Shown: one piece after another, positions 13,742 through 20,333 of the stretch
Numbering within the stretch: the first letter of the stretch is position 1
How the letters are laid out: each line of letters begins with the position of its first letter
NCBI GenBank assembly: GCA_937916405.1
Contig: CALFUF010000071.1
Span: forward strand, 1-20,333
Reading direction: 5' to 3'
Length of the DNA: 20,333 nt
Source: an uncultured Prevotella sp.
Lineage (GTDB): Bacteria; Bacteroidota; Bacteroidia; Bacteroidales; Bacteroidaceae
Notes under the pieces: generated by a model
Told to the model about the DNA's origin: nothing
The model's input: the letters and a program-made list of their open reading frames with translations, nothing else
Database searches by the model: none
Translations under genes and position numbers: made by a program

Positions 13742-15889
13742 TTAATTGGTGAAATTACTTTTCTTCTCAACCCTTTTGGCATGGCAAGGTATGAAGATCC
13801 ATACAGTAGTTCCTTTCTTTAATTCAGATTGTATTTCTATCGTGCCACCCATTTTCGTGACAAGTGACTTGATGATGGGGAGGTCAAGACCTGTTCCGCA
13901 CAGTCGCTCATCTTTATCACGAACGAAACGGTCAAAGACATGGGACAGGGTTGCCGGATCAATACCGCCACCAGTATCCTCAATACAGATAGCTAATTCA
14001 TTACGACGGTATTCGTATTTAGCACGGATTGTACCTTCCTGGGTGAAGAAGGCAGCATTAGCACAAAGTTTCTGGATTGCCTTGCCGAGCTGTTCGATAT
14101 CCCCATTCAATACCAGATGCTCGTATGGGTTCTCTATATTTGTCTTAACACCAGCAATGACACTACTCCATCCCATCTGACAGTAAGCGTCAAAATACTC
14201 TGCGAAGTCAAAATCATCATGTTTGAACTCCACCATGTCGGCATCCAACTTTGAGAGGAAGAGGATATCATTAATCAGCAGCAATAGCGTGTTGGTGTTC
14301 TTCTTGATCTCCTCAACGAAAATAGGCTCATCTTCCTCATCATGGTCAGTCTCAAACAATTCGGCAAATCCGAGGACAGTATTCAAAGGTGTACGGATCT
14401 CATAACTCATATTGGTGAGGAACGATTCTTTTAATAATTCCGCTTCCTGAGCCTTGCGTGTCTCGATAGCAAGCTTTCTTTCGGTCTCCACCAGATCTGT
14501 CTGGTTGCGGAACATCCCGAAATAGTGGGAAATGTGGTTGTCCTTGTCAAGGATAGGCACCAAGTTGAACATTAAGGAAATCTGTCGTCCCTTCTGGTCC
14601 CTGATCTCTGTCTCAATAGTCTGCTCAATGTTATTGGTCGTTAAATGATCCATCCGATTGAGAATACTCGACACGGTACGACGGTAACGTGGAGCGGCGA
14701 TACGAATACAACGGAGTTGTGACAGTTGGAGCTGTGTCTTGCCGATAATATTGGATATACTTGTAGTATAGGTCTTGGGATCATAATTGACTAATCGTAC
14801 ATTACTGATTCGAAGGGCGAAATTAATGTTCTCAACATATTTCTGAATCTGCTCGGTAGCCTTCTTCAAAGCTATCGCACCTTCTTGCTGCTGATGGAAG
14901 GAGGTCACCATTTCTGTGACGTTACGTCCGGCTATGTAAATTCCCTCTAACTCTCCTTGCTGGTTGATAACTGAGTTAATCGTTGACTCATAATACATCT
15001 TGTCTTCCTTTCCTGGACTCTTGATGTGGTAACGAGAGTGCTCGTTAACTGCGCTGTCAATGATCGCCGTGGTATACGTCTGATTAGATTGACTGACATC
15101 GATATGGTTGAAAAGGGGGTTCTCCTTTAATAGGAGATCCTGACGAATGGCTTTCTCGCGGTTTGGGATGCCGAATGACTCACAAGCGGTATTGTTGATG
15201 TCTGTAAGCACGCCGTTCTTGTCATAATACAACATATCAACCAGTGAGGAGTTGAACACGGTCTCATACCGCAGGGATAAAGCATTAGCACTAGCCTTCT
15301 TCTCATGAATGTCTGTGACATCATGCTGTACACCCAGTATTCTGGTGACCTGTCCCTTGGCATTACGGTCTTGTATTGACAGGTGTATTTCGTAATGGGA
15401 GATAGTCCTGTTGGTGTTGGCACTTTTGATATTCAGTGTGGCGGTGAGTCGTCTGCCCTCAATAATGTCGAACATGAAAGAACGCATCTTCTCGAAATCG
15501 TCACGGTCGTAGAAAAGGGCGAAGTCCACAGGGTTGTATTCTTTGGCGTCTTCTCCTGACACAGATAGAATCCGGTAGTGTCGTGTCTCTGGATAATATG
15601 TCCATAGGCGCAATCTTCCTGCCTGCATCACAAGGGCGAGACGGGCATTACTGCTCTTATGGAGATCGATGACCTCATGCTCACGGAATACGTATAGTCT
15701 GTTGTAGAACAACAAAACGAAGATGGCGATGAGCAGTCCTGCCACTACATACCCAAGAATGTGGTCGAAGTCGAAAAGATTGTAGAAAAGGGTGTCTTTC
15801 GCTTGCAAAATTGCTGGTATGAATAGCAGTATTGCAAAGATAGCGATTCGGGAAGATATGTTATGTCGTTGTAGTAGGCTCATTGTCAT
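13742..15889 (-). CDS. PAS sensor kinase homologue with Tyr at the phosphoacceptor site; probable pseudokinase (type B, kinase 1 of operon)
   Basis: The 715-residue protein has two N-terminal hydrophobic segments (about 13-29 and 44-63), three PAS-like domains (about 80-195, 200-325, 345-465), a HisKA-like helix pair and an ATPase-like domain. The H box reads NMSYEIRTPLN: residue 496 is Tyr (codon TAT, 14402-14404), where the three neighbours have His. N box CANAAFFT (N611) and G1 DTGGGI (638-643) are present, but G2 reads GTGLDL (665-670; D669) instead of GTGLGL. Conventional autophosphorylation should therefore be impossible. The reading frame is full length and the paralogy with 8849-11671 is even throughout, so this is not simple decay. 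It is first in the operon, 22 nt or so after the predicted transcription start. I infer an allosteric or scaffolding partner of the other kinases. ATG 15881-15883 is an alternative start two codons in. Confidence 0.88.
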   Translation of the reverse strand: MTMSLLQRHNISSRIAIFAILLFIPAILQAKDTLFYNLFDFDHILGYVVAGLLIAIFVLLFYNRLYVFREHEVIDLHKSSNARLALVMQAGRLRLWTYYPETRHYRILSVSGEDAKEYNPVDFALFYDRDDFEKMRSFMFDIIEGRRLTATLNIKSANTNRTISHYEIHLSIQDRNAKGQVTRILGVQHDVTDIHEKKASANALSLRYETVFNSSLVDMLYYDKNGVLTDINNTACESFGIPNREKAIRQDLLLKENPLFNHIDVSQSNQTYTTAIIDSAVNEHSRYHIKSPGKEDKMYYESTINSVINQQGELEGIYIAGRNVTEMVTSFHQQQEGAIALKKATEQIQKYVENINFALRISNVRLVNYDPKTYTTSISNIIGKTQLQLSQLRCIRIAAPRYRRTVSSILNRMDHLTTNNIEQTIETEIRDQKGRQISLMFNLVPILDKDNHISHYFGMFRNQTDLVETERKLAIETRKAQEAELLKESFLTNMSYEIRTPLNTVLGFAELFETDHDEEDEPIFVEEIKKNTNTLLLLINDILFLSKLDADMVEFKHDDFDFAEYFDAYCQMGWSSVIAGVKTNIENPYEHLVLNGDIEQLGKAIQKLCANAAFFTQEGTIRAKYEYRRNELAICIEDTGGGIDPATLSHVFDRFVRDKDERLCGTGLDLPIIKSLVTKMGGTIEIQSELKKGTTVWIFIPCHAKRVEKKSNFTN

Positions 15890-15916
15890 TGGCGATAGAT
15901 TAGTGCTATCAGCCTA

Positions 15917-15948
15917 CAAAGATAGGGTATTTCGTTTACTTTCCCAAA
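15917..15948 (-). promoter_or_regulatory. Promoter of the four-kinase operon
   Basis: On the minus strand TTTG (15945-15948) is followed by exactly 20 nt and TATCTTTG (15917-15924), a full match to the Bacteroidota vegetative promoter. Transcription would begin near 15911, leaving about a 22-nt leader before ATG 15889. An A/T-rich tract lies just upstream, overlapping the tail of the cysK terminator. No similar promoter was seen in the short gaps further down the operon. Confidence 0.8.
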
Positions 15949-15964
15949 TTTTTTTCTTTGTTTT

Positions 15965-16001
15965 TTATAAAAACAGCCGCAGATGAGGACGTCTACGGCT
16001 G
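15965..16001 (-). terminator. Rho-independent terminator of metY-cysK
   Basis: On the minus strand CAGCCGTAG (15993-16001) pairs with CTGCGGCTG (15974-15982), 9 bp with one G-U wobble and a 10-nt loop, followed by TTTTTAT. It lies 22 bp after the cysK stop and insulates the kinase operon promoter. Confidence 0.82.
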
Positions 16002-16023
16002 CTGAATGAGTAGGAAAAGAATA

Positions 16024-16971
16024 TTAAAGTGGGTACTCTTCAAAGGCATAGAGGACGGTAGACAGGTAACGTTCACCAGTGTCAGGCAGAAGCGCTACGA
16101 TCGTCTTTCCTGCATACTCAGGACGTTGAGCGATGATATAAGCACCGTATGCGGCAGCTCCAGAAGAAATGCCGACCAGCAGCCCGTCTTGCTGTGCAAG
16201 CTCGCGTCCAGTGCGGATGGCAGCGTCATTCTCTACGTCTAATACTTCGTCAATGACATTAGCGTCATAAGTCTTAGGAACAAATCCTGCTCCAATGCCT
16301 TGAATCTTGTGAGGACCACTCTGCCCGCCATTAAGAACAGGTGAAGAGGATGGCTCTACGGCGATAATCTTGATATTGGGGTTCTTTTCTTTTAAGAACT
16401 TACCGACACCGGAAATCGTTCCACCTGTTCCAACACCTGCGACAAAGACGTCAATTTTCCCGTCAGTGTCTTTCCAAATCTCCTCAGCTGTTGTAGCATA
16501 GTGCTTAGCAGGGTTTGCGGGATTCTCAAACTGTTGCAGGATGATAGAGCCGGGGATGTTGTCACGCAGTTCTTCTGCAGCACGGATGGCACCTGCCATA
16601 CCGTCTTTACCACTGGTCAAGCGTACCTCCGCACCGTATGCCTTCACGAGGTTACGGCGTTCCACACTCATCGTCTCAGGCATGGTAAGAATCAGTTTGT
16701 AACCTTTAACAGCTGAGACAAGGGCGAGTCCTACACCTGTGTTACCGCTGGTCGGCTCGATGATGGTGGCACCGGGCTTCAACAGTCCTTTCTGTTCAGC
16801 ATCCTCGATCATGGCGAGGGCGATACGGTCTTTCACACTGCCACCAGGATTGAAGAACTCTACCTTGGCGATAATAGGGGTTTTCAGTCCCTTCTTCGCA
16901 GAGAACTTGCTCAGTTCGAGCAGTGGGGTACCTCCGATAAGCTCGGTCAGTTGTTTTGCAATCTTTGTCAT
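16024..16971 (-). CDS. cysK: Cysteine synthase A (O-acetylserine sulfhydrylase)
   Basis: This PLP-dependent enzyme converts O-acetyl-L-serine and sulfide to L-cysteine and acetate in the cytoplasm, the last step of cysteine biosynthesis. The 315-residue product has the fold-type II hallmarks: NPGGSVKDRIA with the PLP lysine K47, the substrate-binding loop TSGNTG (74-79), MPETMSVERR (97-106), the phosphate-binding GTGGTISG (181-188), and a C-terminal ISSGAA plus LLPDTGERYLST. Length is normal and there is no regulatory C-terminal extension (so not a cystathionine beta-synthase). The gene starts 32 bp after the metY-like gene, with an A-rich leader and no clear Shine-Dalgarno, and ends at a good terminator, so the pair forms a sulfur operon. 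The identity is very secure; the CysM alternative is less likely because the core resembles CysK throughout. Confidence 0.95.
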   Translation of the reverse strand: MTKIAKQLTELIGGTPLLELSKFSAKKGLKTPIIAKVEFFNPGGSVKDRIALAMIEDAEQKGLLKPGATIIEPTSGNTGVGLALVSAVKGYKLILTMPETMSVERRNLVKAYGAEVRLTSGKDGMAGAIRAAEELRDNIPGSIILQQFENPANPAKHYATTAEEIWKDTDGKIDVFVAGVGTGGTISGVGKFLKEKNPNIKIIAVEPSSSPVLNGGQSGPHKIQGIGAGFVPKTYDANVIDEVLDVENDAAIRTGRELAQQDGLLVGISSGAAAYGAYIIAQRPEYAGKTIVALLPDTGERYLSTVLYAFEEYPL

Positions 16972-17003
16972 AATATTTCGTCTTTTATTTGTTGTTGTAT
17001 ATA

Positions 17004-18293
17004 TTAAATCTTATCAAATGCCTGTGCGAGGTCATCGATGATGTCGTCGATATGCTCTGTTCCAATGCTGAGTCGAACAGTGGAGGGAGTGATATGCTGC
17101 TGCTCCAACTCCTCTGGTGACATTTGAGAGTGAGTGGTGGTATAGGGGTGTATCACCAGACTCTTCACGTCAGCGACATTGGCAAGGAGGGAGAAGATCT
17201 CTAAAGAGTCAATAAATTTCCAAGCCTCTTTCTCACCGCCCTTGATCTCAAAGGTGAAGATGCTGCCGGCACCATTCGGGAAGTATTTCTGATAGAGGGC
17301 ATGATCCTCGTGGTCTGGCAGGGCAGGATGGTTCACCTTTGCCACCTTCGGGTGGTTCTTCAGGAAGTCTACAACCTTCAGGGCGTTCTCCACATGACGC
17401 TCCACACGCAGACTCAGCGTCTCCAGTCCTTGTAATAAGATAAACGCATTGAATGGTGAGATGGTGGCACCAGTGTCACGCAGGATGACGGCACGGATAC
17501 GGGTCACGAAAGCGGCAGCACCGGCAACATCAGCGAATACAGCACCATGATAGGATGGGTCTGGCTTGGCGAGGGTGGGGAACTTGTCGGCATTAGCCTT
17601 CCAGTCGAACGTGCCACCGTCAACGATGACGCCACCCAGTGAGGAACCGTGTCCGCCGATGAACTTTGTGGCGGAGTGTACCACGATGTCGGCACCATGC
17701 TCGATAGGACGAATCAGGAACGGGGTTCCAAACGTGTTGTCGATAATCAGAGGGATGTTGTGTTTGTGGGCTACCTCGGCGATTCCCTCGATATTGGTGA
17801 CATCGGAGTTCGGATTACCGAAAGTCTCTGCATATACTGCCTTGGTGTTCGGCTGGATTGCCGACTCCAGAGCGGCGAGGTCGTTCACCTTCACAATGGT
17901 ATTCGAGATACCTTGTGTCGATAGGGTGTGGGTGATCAGGTTGAAGGAACCGCCATACAGATTGTCGGCAGCGACGATATGGTCACCTGCCCCGGCGATA
18001 TTCTGCAAGGCATAAGTCACGGCAGCGGCACCACTTGCCACGGCAAGACCTGCGACACCACCTTCCAGGGCGGCGACACGATCCTCGAAGACACCCTGTG
18101 TGGAGTTGGTCAGACGACCGTAGATGTTACCAGCGTCACGCAGTCCGAAGCGGTCAGCGGCATGTTGTGAGTTACGGAACACATAGGATGTGGTCTGGTA
18201 GATGGGCACGGCACGAGCATCGGTAGCGGGGTCGGGCTGTTCTTGTCCTACATGCAGTTGCAAAGTCTCGAAGTGAAGTTTCTTGTTGCTCAT
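17004..18293 (-). CDS. metY: O-acetylhomoserine sulfhydrylase (aminocarboxypropyltransferase)
   Basis: This cytoplasmic PLP enzyme of the Cys/Met metabolism family converts O-acetyl-L-homoserine plus sulfide to homocysteine and acetate, the direct sulfhydrylation route to methionine. The 429-residue product starts LHFETLQLHVGQE-PDPATDARAVPIYQTTSY, as in the MetY subfamily, with YGRLTNST (58-65), ALEGG (75-79), VASGAAAV (85-92), AETFGNPNSDV (155-165), IDNTFGTPFLIRP (184-196) and the PLP lysine in HSATKFIGGHG (K210). The length of about 430 fits MetY better than MetB/MetC (about 380-400). It is first of the two-gene operon with cysK. Upstream are a Bacteroidota promoter (18363-18393), a leader with duplicated 11-mers and a 45-bp dyad that may control it in response to sulfur supply. 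No SAM riboswitch was recognised. Confidence 0.93.
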   Translation of the reverse strand: MSNKKLHFETLQLHVGQEQPDPATDARAVPIYQTTSYVFRNSQHAADRFGLRDAGNIYGRLTNSTQGVFEDRVAALEGGVAGLAVASGAAAVTYALQNIAGAGDHIVAADNLYGGSFNLITHTLSTQGISNTIVKVNDLAALESAIQPNTKAVYAETFGNPNSDVTNIEGIAEVAHKHNIPLIIDNTFGTPFLIRPIEHGADIVVHSATKFIGGHGSSLGGVIVDGGTFDWKANADKFPTLAKPDPSYHGAVFADVAGAAAFVTRIRAVILRDTGATISPFNAFILLQGLETLSLRVERHVENALKVVDFLKNHPKVAKVNHPALPDHEDHALYQKYFPNGAGSIFTFEIKGGEKEAWKFIDSLEIFSLLANVADVKSLVIHPYTTTHSQMSPEELEQQHITPSTVRLSIGTEHIDDIIDDLAQAFDKI

Positions 18294-18319
18294 AATCTTT
18301 TTATTTTATTTGTTAATAT

Positions 18320-18350
18320 GTTACTATGTCTTTAAAACAGTTACTATGTC
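18320..18350. repeat. 11-bp direct repeat in the metY leader
   Basis: GTTACTATGTC occurs at 18320-18330 and again at 18340-18350, exactly 20 bp apart, inside the predicted 5' untranslated region of metY. The spacing of two helical turns would suit paired protein binding on DNA; an RNA role is also possible. Confidence 0.5.
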
Positions 18351-18362
18351 CTTTCGACGATG

Positions 18363-18393
18363 CAAAGGTACGGTGAAATCCGCATACCCGAAA
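18363..18393 (-). promoter_or_regulatory. metY-cysK promoter
   Basis: On the minus strand TACCTTTG (18363-18370) is a perfect -7 box. The best -33 match is TTTC (18390-18393) at 19 nt, one base off consensus. The leader would be about 65 nt. The weak -33 box and the upstream dyad suggest activator dependence. Confidence 0.65.
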
Positions 18394-18403
18394 TAGCACA
18401 AAT

Positions 18404-18448
18404 GGGGCATTCTGCATACCACGATTGTGGTATTTAGCAGAATACCCC
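18404..18448. promoter_or_regulatory. 45-bp dyad upstream of the metY promoter
   Basis: GGGG-C-ATTCTGC-AT-ACCAC (18404-18422) is mirrored by GTGGT-ATTTA-GCAGAAT-A-CCCC (18427-18448) around GATT, with one mismatch and a small asymmetric bulge. It lies about 10 bp upstream of the metY -33 box and 23 bp after the uxuB stop. It is followed on the minus strand by CATTTGTG rather than a U-run, so an operator is more likely than a terminator, though it may also stop uxuB transcripts. Confidence 0.55.
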
Positions 18449-18471
18449 TATTTTAAATAAGGTGGCAGAGC

Positions 18472-20058
18472 TTATCTTGCCGCTACATATTTATGTAAGG
18501 TGGCACGTACGGCACCCTTACCAGCATACAGTTCTTTGACCATTCCCTCTATCTGCTCACCCAGTCCAGCCTCGTAAAGATCGAGTCCGAAGACGTCCTT
18601 TCGACTGTAGAGGCTGCGCAGACAGCTGTAGTCCTGGTCTTCCTTTCCAACCTCTAAAGGAGCTATGATAGCCTGCATCTCCTCCAGCATGGGATCAGGT
18701 GACGGCTCAAAGGGTGTTCCGTCATCCTTGATGCCTTTCAGATAACGTGCATAACCTGCCAGTGTAAGAGGTATCAAAACGAGGTTCGACAGGTCGAGTC
18801 CACGGGCGATATATTTCTTGATGGTCTCACCAAAGCGGATAGGCAGTTTTTGGGAGGTGTCCATGGCAATACGCTGTGGCGCGTCAGGCATGAAGGGGTT
18901 GGGCAGACGACGGTTAATGACAGCACCGATAAACTCGTAAGGATTCAGCACACCAGGGTCGGTCACAACGGGCATCGCCTCGATATAGCCGATCTTCTGG
19001 ATGAACGGACGCAGGTCCTCGTCATCCATCTCTGCGGAGATGAGGGTATAGCCCAGCATACAGCCGTAGATAGACATAGCGGTATGCAGGGGGTTCAGAC
19101 AGGTGGTCACCTTCATCGTCTCCACCTTGTCGACCGTCTCGCGGGTAGTATAGAGCGCACCGCCCAAGTCCAGTGGGGGACACCCGTTTGTGTATTTGTC
19201 CTCAATAACGAGATACTGCACCTCCTCGGCATTGACGAACGGTGCCGTGAAGGTGTGTTTCTCCGTCTCGATATAGTTGTTGTCGTCAAATCCGTCAGCG
19301 GCAAGCATCTCCCTCACCTTCTCATGAGGACGGGGAGTTATCTTGTCAATCATCGACCACGGGAAGGTGATCCTCGTCTCGTCTTTCAGATAATCGAGGA
19401 AGCCGGCAGGAACGAGTCCTTCCTTTACCCAACGCTCCGCATAGGCGAACACCCCGGCCTTCACCTTGTCGCCATTGTGCGAGCAGTTGTCCATCGACTG
19501 TACAGTCAGCGGTAACATGCCAGCCTTAAAGCGCTCCAGCAACAGTGTCGTTACCTTACCCATGGCGAATACGGGTTGCAAGCCACGTGCCAGATCGGCA
19601 TCGTTGAAGCCGTAGCCTTTCTCCGTGATGGTGAAGGAAATCATCTGCAGCGACGGATTGCGGAAGATTTCCTGTAGACGTTGCCAGTCGCTGAACTGAT
19701 AGTCTGCCTTCAAAGCCTCTGTCACGGATGCGATCACTTTCTTCTCAATGGTACCGGTGGACTGCAGACTTACCAGCAGCGACAAGTTATTGTAAGGGGT
19801 ATACGCCTTGTCGACCACCTCGAAGTCAAAGGTCTCCGCAACGATGACACCACGGTCATACTTACCAGTATTCAAGGTGTCATTAAGGATGGCGGCAGGG
19901 AAGGCGCGGAATATGTTTCCACCTCCGAAATGTACCCATGTGGGAGCCTCGTGTGTCTTACGGCGCACCGCCTCTATATCGTACTTGGGGAGTTGATATC
20001 CTTTTGCCTCCCAAGCGTTGGCATCGAAATTGCCATTCATTATATCATTCAGTCTCAT
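18472..20058 (-). CDS. uxuB: Fructuronate reductase / mannitol dehydrogenase family protein
   Basis: This NAD(P)-dependent polyol dehydrogenase-family enzyme most likely interconverts D-fructuronate and D-mannonate in glucuronate breakdown; the neighbouring uxuA end supports this. The 528-residue product has a Rossmann-type N-terminus with VHFGGGNIFRAF (42-53), the conserved SMDNCSHNG (188-196), and the catalytic-site segment MKVTTCLNPLHTAM (315-328), with Lys316, Asn322 and His325. The usual family form is K-x4-N-x2-H, so this copy has one extra residue between Lys and Asn. I chose ATG 20056-20058 (MRLNDIMNGNF), preceded by AAAGGAA; the longer frame to 20184 only overlaps uxuA. It begins 10 bp after the uxuA stop. 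Other substrates (tagaturonate, mannitol) cannot be excluded from sequence. Confidence 0.85.
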   Translation of the reverse strand: MRLNDIMNGNFDANAWEAKGYQLPKYDIEAVRRKTHEAPTWVHFGGGNIFRAFPAAILNDTLNTGKYDRGVIVAETFDFEVVDKAYTPYNNLSLLVSLQSTGTIEKKVIASVTEALKADYQFSDWQRLQEIFRNPSLQMISFTITEKGYGFNDADLARGLQPVFAMGKVTTLLLERFKAGMLPLTVQSMDNCSHNGDKVKAGVFAYAERWVKEGLVPAGFLDYLKDETRITFPWSMIDKITPRPHEKVREMLAADGFDDNNYIETEKHTFTAPFVNAEEVQYLVIEDKYTNGCPPLDLGGALYTTRETVDKVETMKVTTCLNPLHTAMSIYGCMLGYTLISAEMDDEDLRPFIQKIGYIEAMPVVTDPGVLNPYEFIGAVINRRLPNPFMPDAPQRIAMDTSQKLPIRFGETIKKYIARGLDLSNLVLIPLTLAGYARYLKGIKDDGTPFEPSPDPMLEEMQAIIAPLEVGKEDQDYSCLRSLYSRKDVFGLDLYEAGLGEQIEGMVKELYAGKGAVRATLHKYVAAR

Positions 20059-20068
20059 AATTTCCTTT

Positions 20069-20333
20069 CTAATCAAAGAATCCCGGTTGTTTATACTCAA
20101 TTCCCAATTCACGGTCGACGGTGGCGAGGATGCCCTGTACCTGTCCGAGGGCAAACATACGTCCCAGCAGGGTATAGCCGGCATTGTGCCCGTGACTGCT
20201 CTCGTCCATGATGCCGCCTTGCTGGTCGGTGAAGGTCATTCCATGGTCGACACGCATAGGCAGTTGCGGGTCCTCCTTCATTCCCGACGTTCCGTCGCCT
20301 ACCCGTTGCCTTTCGAAGATACGGCACAACTCA
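20069..20333 (-). CDS. uxuA: Mannonate dehydratase, C-terminal end (partial)
   Basis: About 87 residues of the C-terminus are in the window; the gene continues beyond base 20333. UxuA dehydrates D-mannonate to 2-dehydro-3-deoxy-D-gluconate using a divalent metal, in the cytoplasm. The segment contains LPMRVDHGMTF, then HGHNAGYTLLGRMFALGQVQ, which matches the family end (MR-DHG ... N-GY---GR---L---G). It ends EYKQPGFFD and a TAG at 20069-20071. It is followed at 10 bp by the uxuB-like gene in the same direction, the usual pair for hexuronate catabolism. Nothing can be said about the active site, most of which lies outside. Confidence 0.88.
   Translation of the reverse strand, partial: ELCRIFERQRVGDGTSGMKEDPQLPMRVDHGMTFTDQQGGIMDESSHGHNAGYTLLGRMFALGQVQGILATVDRELGIEYKQPGFFD

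Noticed and set aside
18294..18362. SAM riboswitch in the metY leader
   Set aside because: The leader is only about 65 nt, A/T-rich, and lacks the helices and conserved segments of SAM riboswitches.
18850..19515. 221-codon plus-strand open frame opposite uxuB
   Set aside because: Antisense to a well-conserved enzyme and with no recognisable family; a codon-bias shadow.

Overview
The window looks like a chromosomal segment of a Bacteroidota bacterium, most likely Prevotellaceae (Prevotella/Segatella type). The evidence is the Bacteroidota promoter form TTTG-N19/20-TAnnTTTG at several gene starts, a secreted-protein C-terminal tail ending in the style WYTLDGRKL...GVYVVKGKKVIIK, a small MKK...MKPTMNVVKIQQSQ-type peptide gene that I recall from Prevotella, near absence of strong Shine-Dalgarno sites, and the families present. 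This assignment is inferred from the sequence alone.

Region 1 (1-1258) has no intact large gene. It holds the tail of a broken secreted-protein gene (251-409), a frameshifted small peptide gene (425-587) with a strong terminator, and a run of non-coding repeats. Among these is a two-copy element (about 677-902) in which the hairpin arm and the tandem 11-bp repeats change together between copies. A 22-bp tandem repeat follows, then a set of TGCAAAT-N2-ATTTGCA-like palindromes leading into the rsmA promoter. Region 2 (1259-2050, +) is rsmA, probably leaderless. Region 3 (2051-2368) holds a palindrome-promoter module, a cytosine-poor stretch without a convincing ORF, and a terminator; it is a candidate small RNA gene.

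Region 4 (2369-15889, all on the minus strand) reads from right to left as four sensor kinases in tandem, spaced 1-4 bp apart, then a secreted GH36 alpha-galactosidase and a MATE transporter. A strong promoter lies at 15917-15948. The kinases alternate B-A-B-A in family, so the set looks like a duplicated two-gene cassette. The upstream pair is only membrane-anchored; the downstream pair carries periplasmic solute-binding (Venus-flytrap) sensors. The first kinase has Tyr in place of the phosphoacceptor His and a changed G2 box, so it is probably a pseudokinase. No receiver domain or response regulator is present in the window.

Region 5 (16024-18293, -) is a sulfur-assimilation pair, metY-like then cysK, with its own promoter, an upstream 45-bp dyad and a terminator. 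Region 6 (18472-20333, -) is the end of a hexuronate pathway operon: the C-terminus of uxuA followed by a uxuB-like reductase.

The main candidate for something new is the four-kinase operon with an inactivated first member, linked to a glycosidase and an exporter. The covarying repeat element and the C-poor transcript are the next most interesting.
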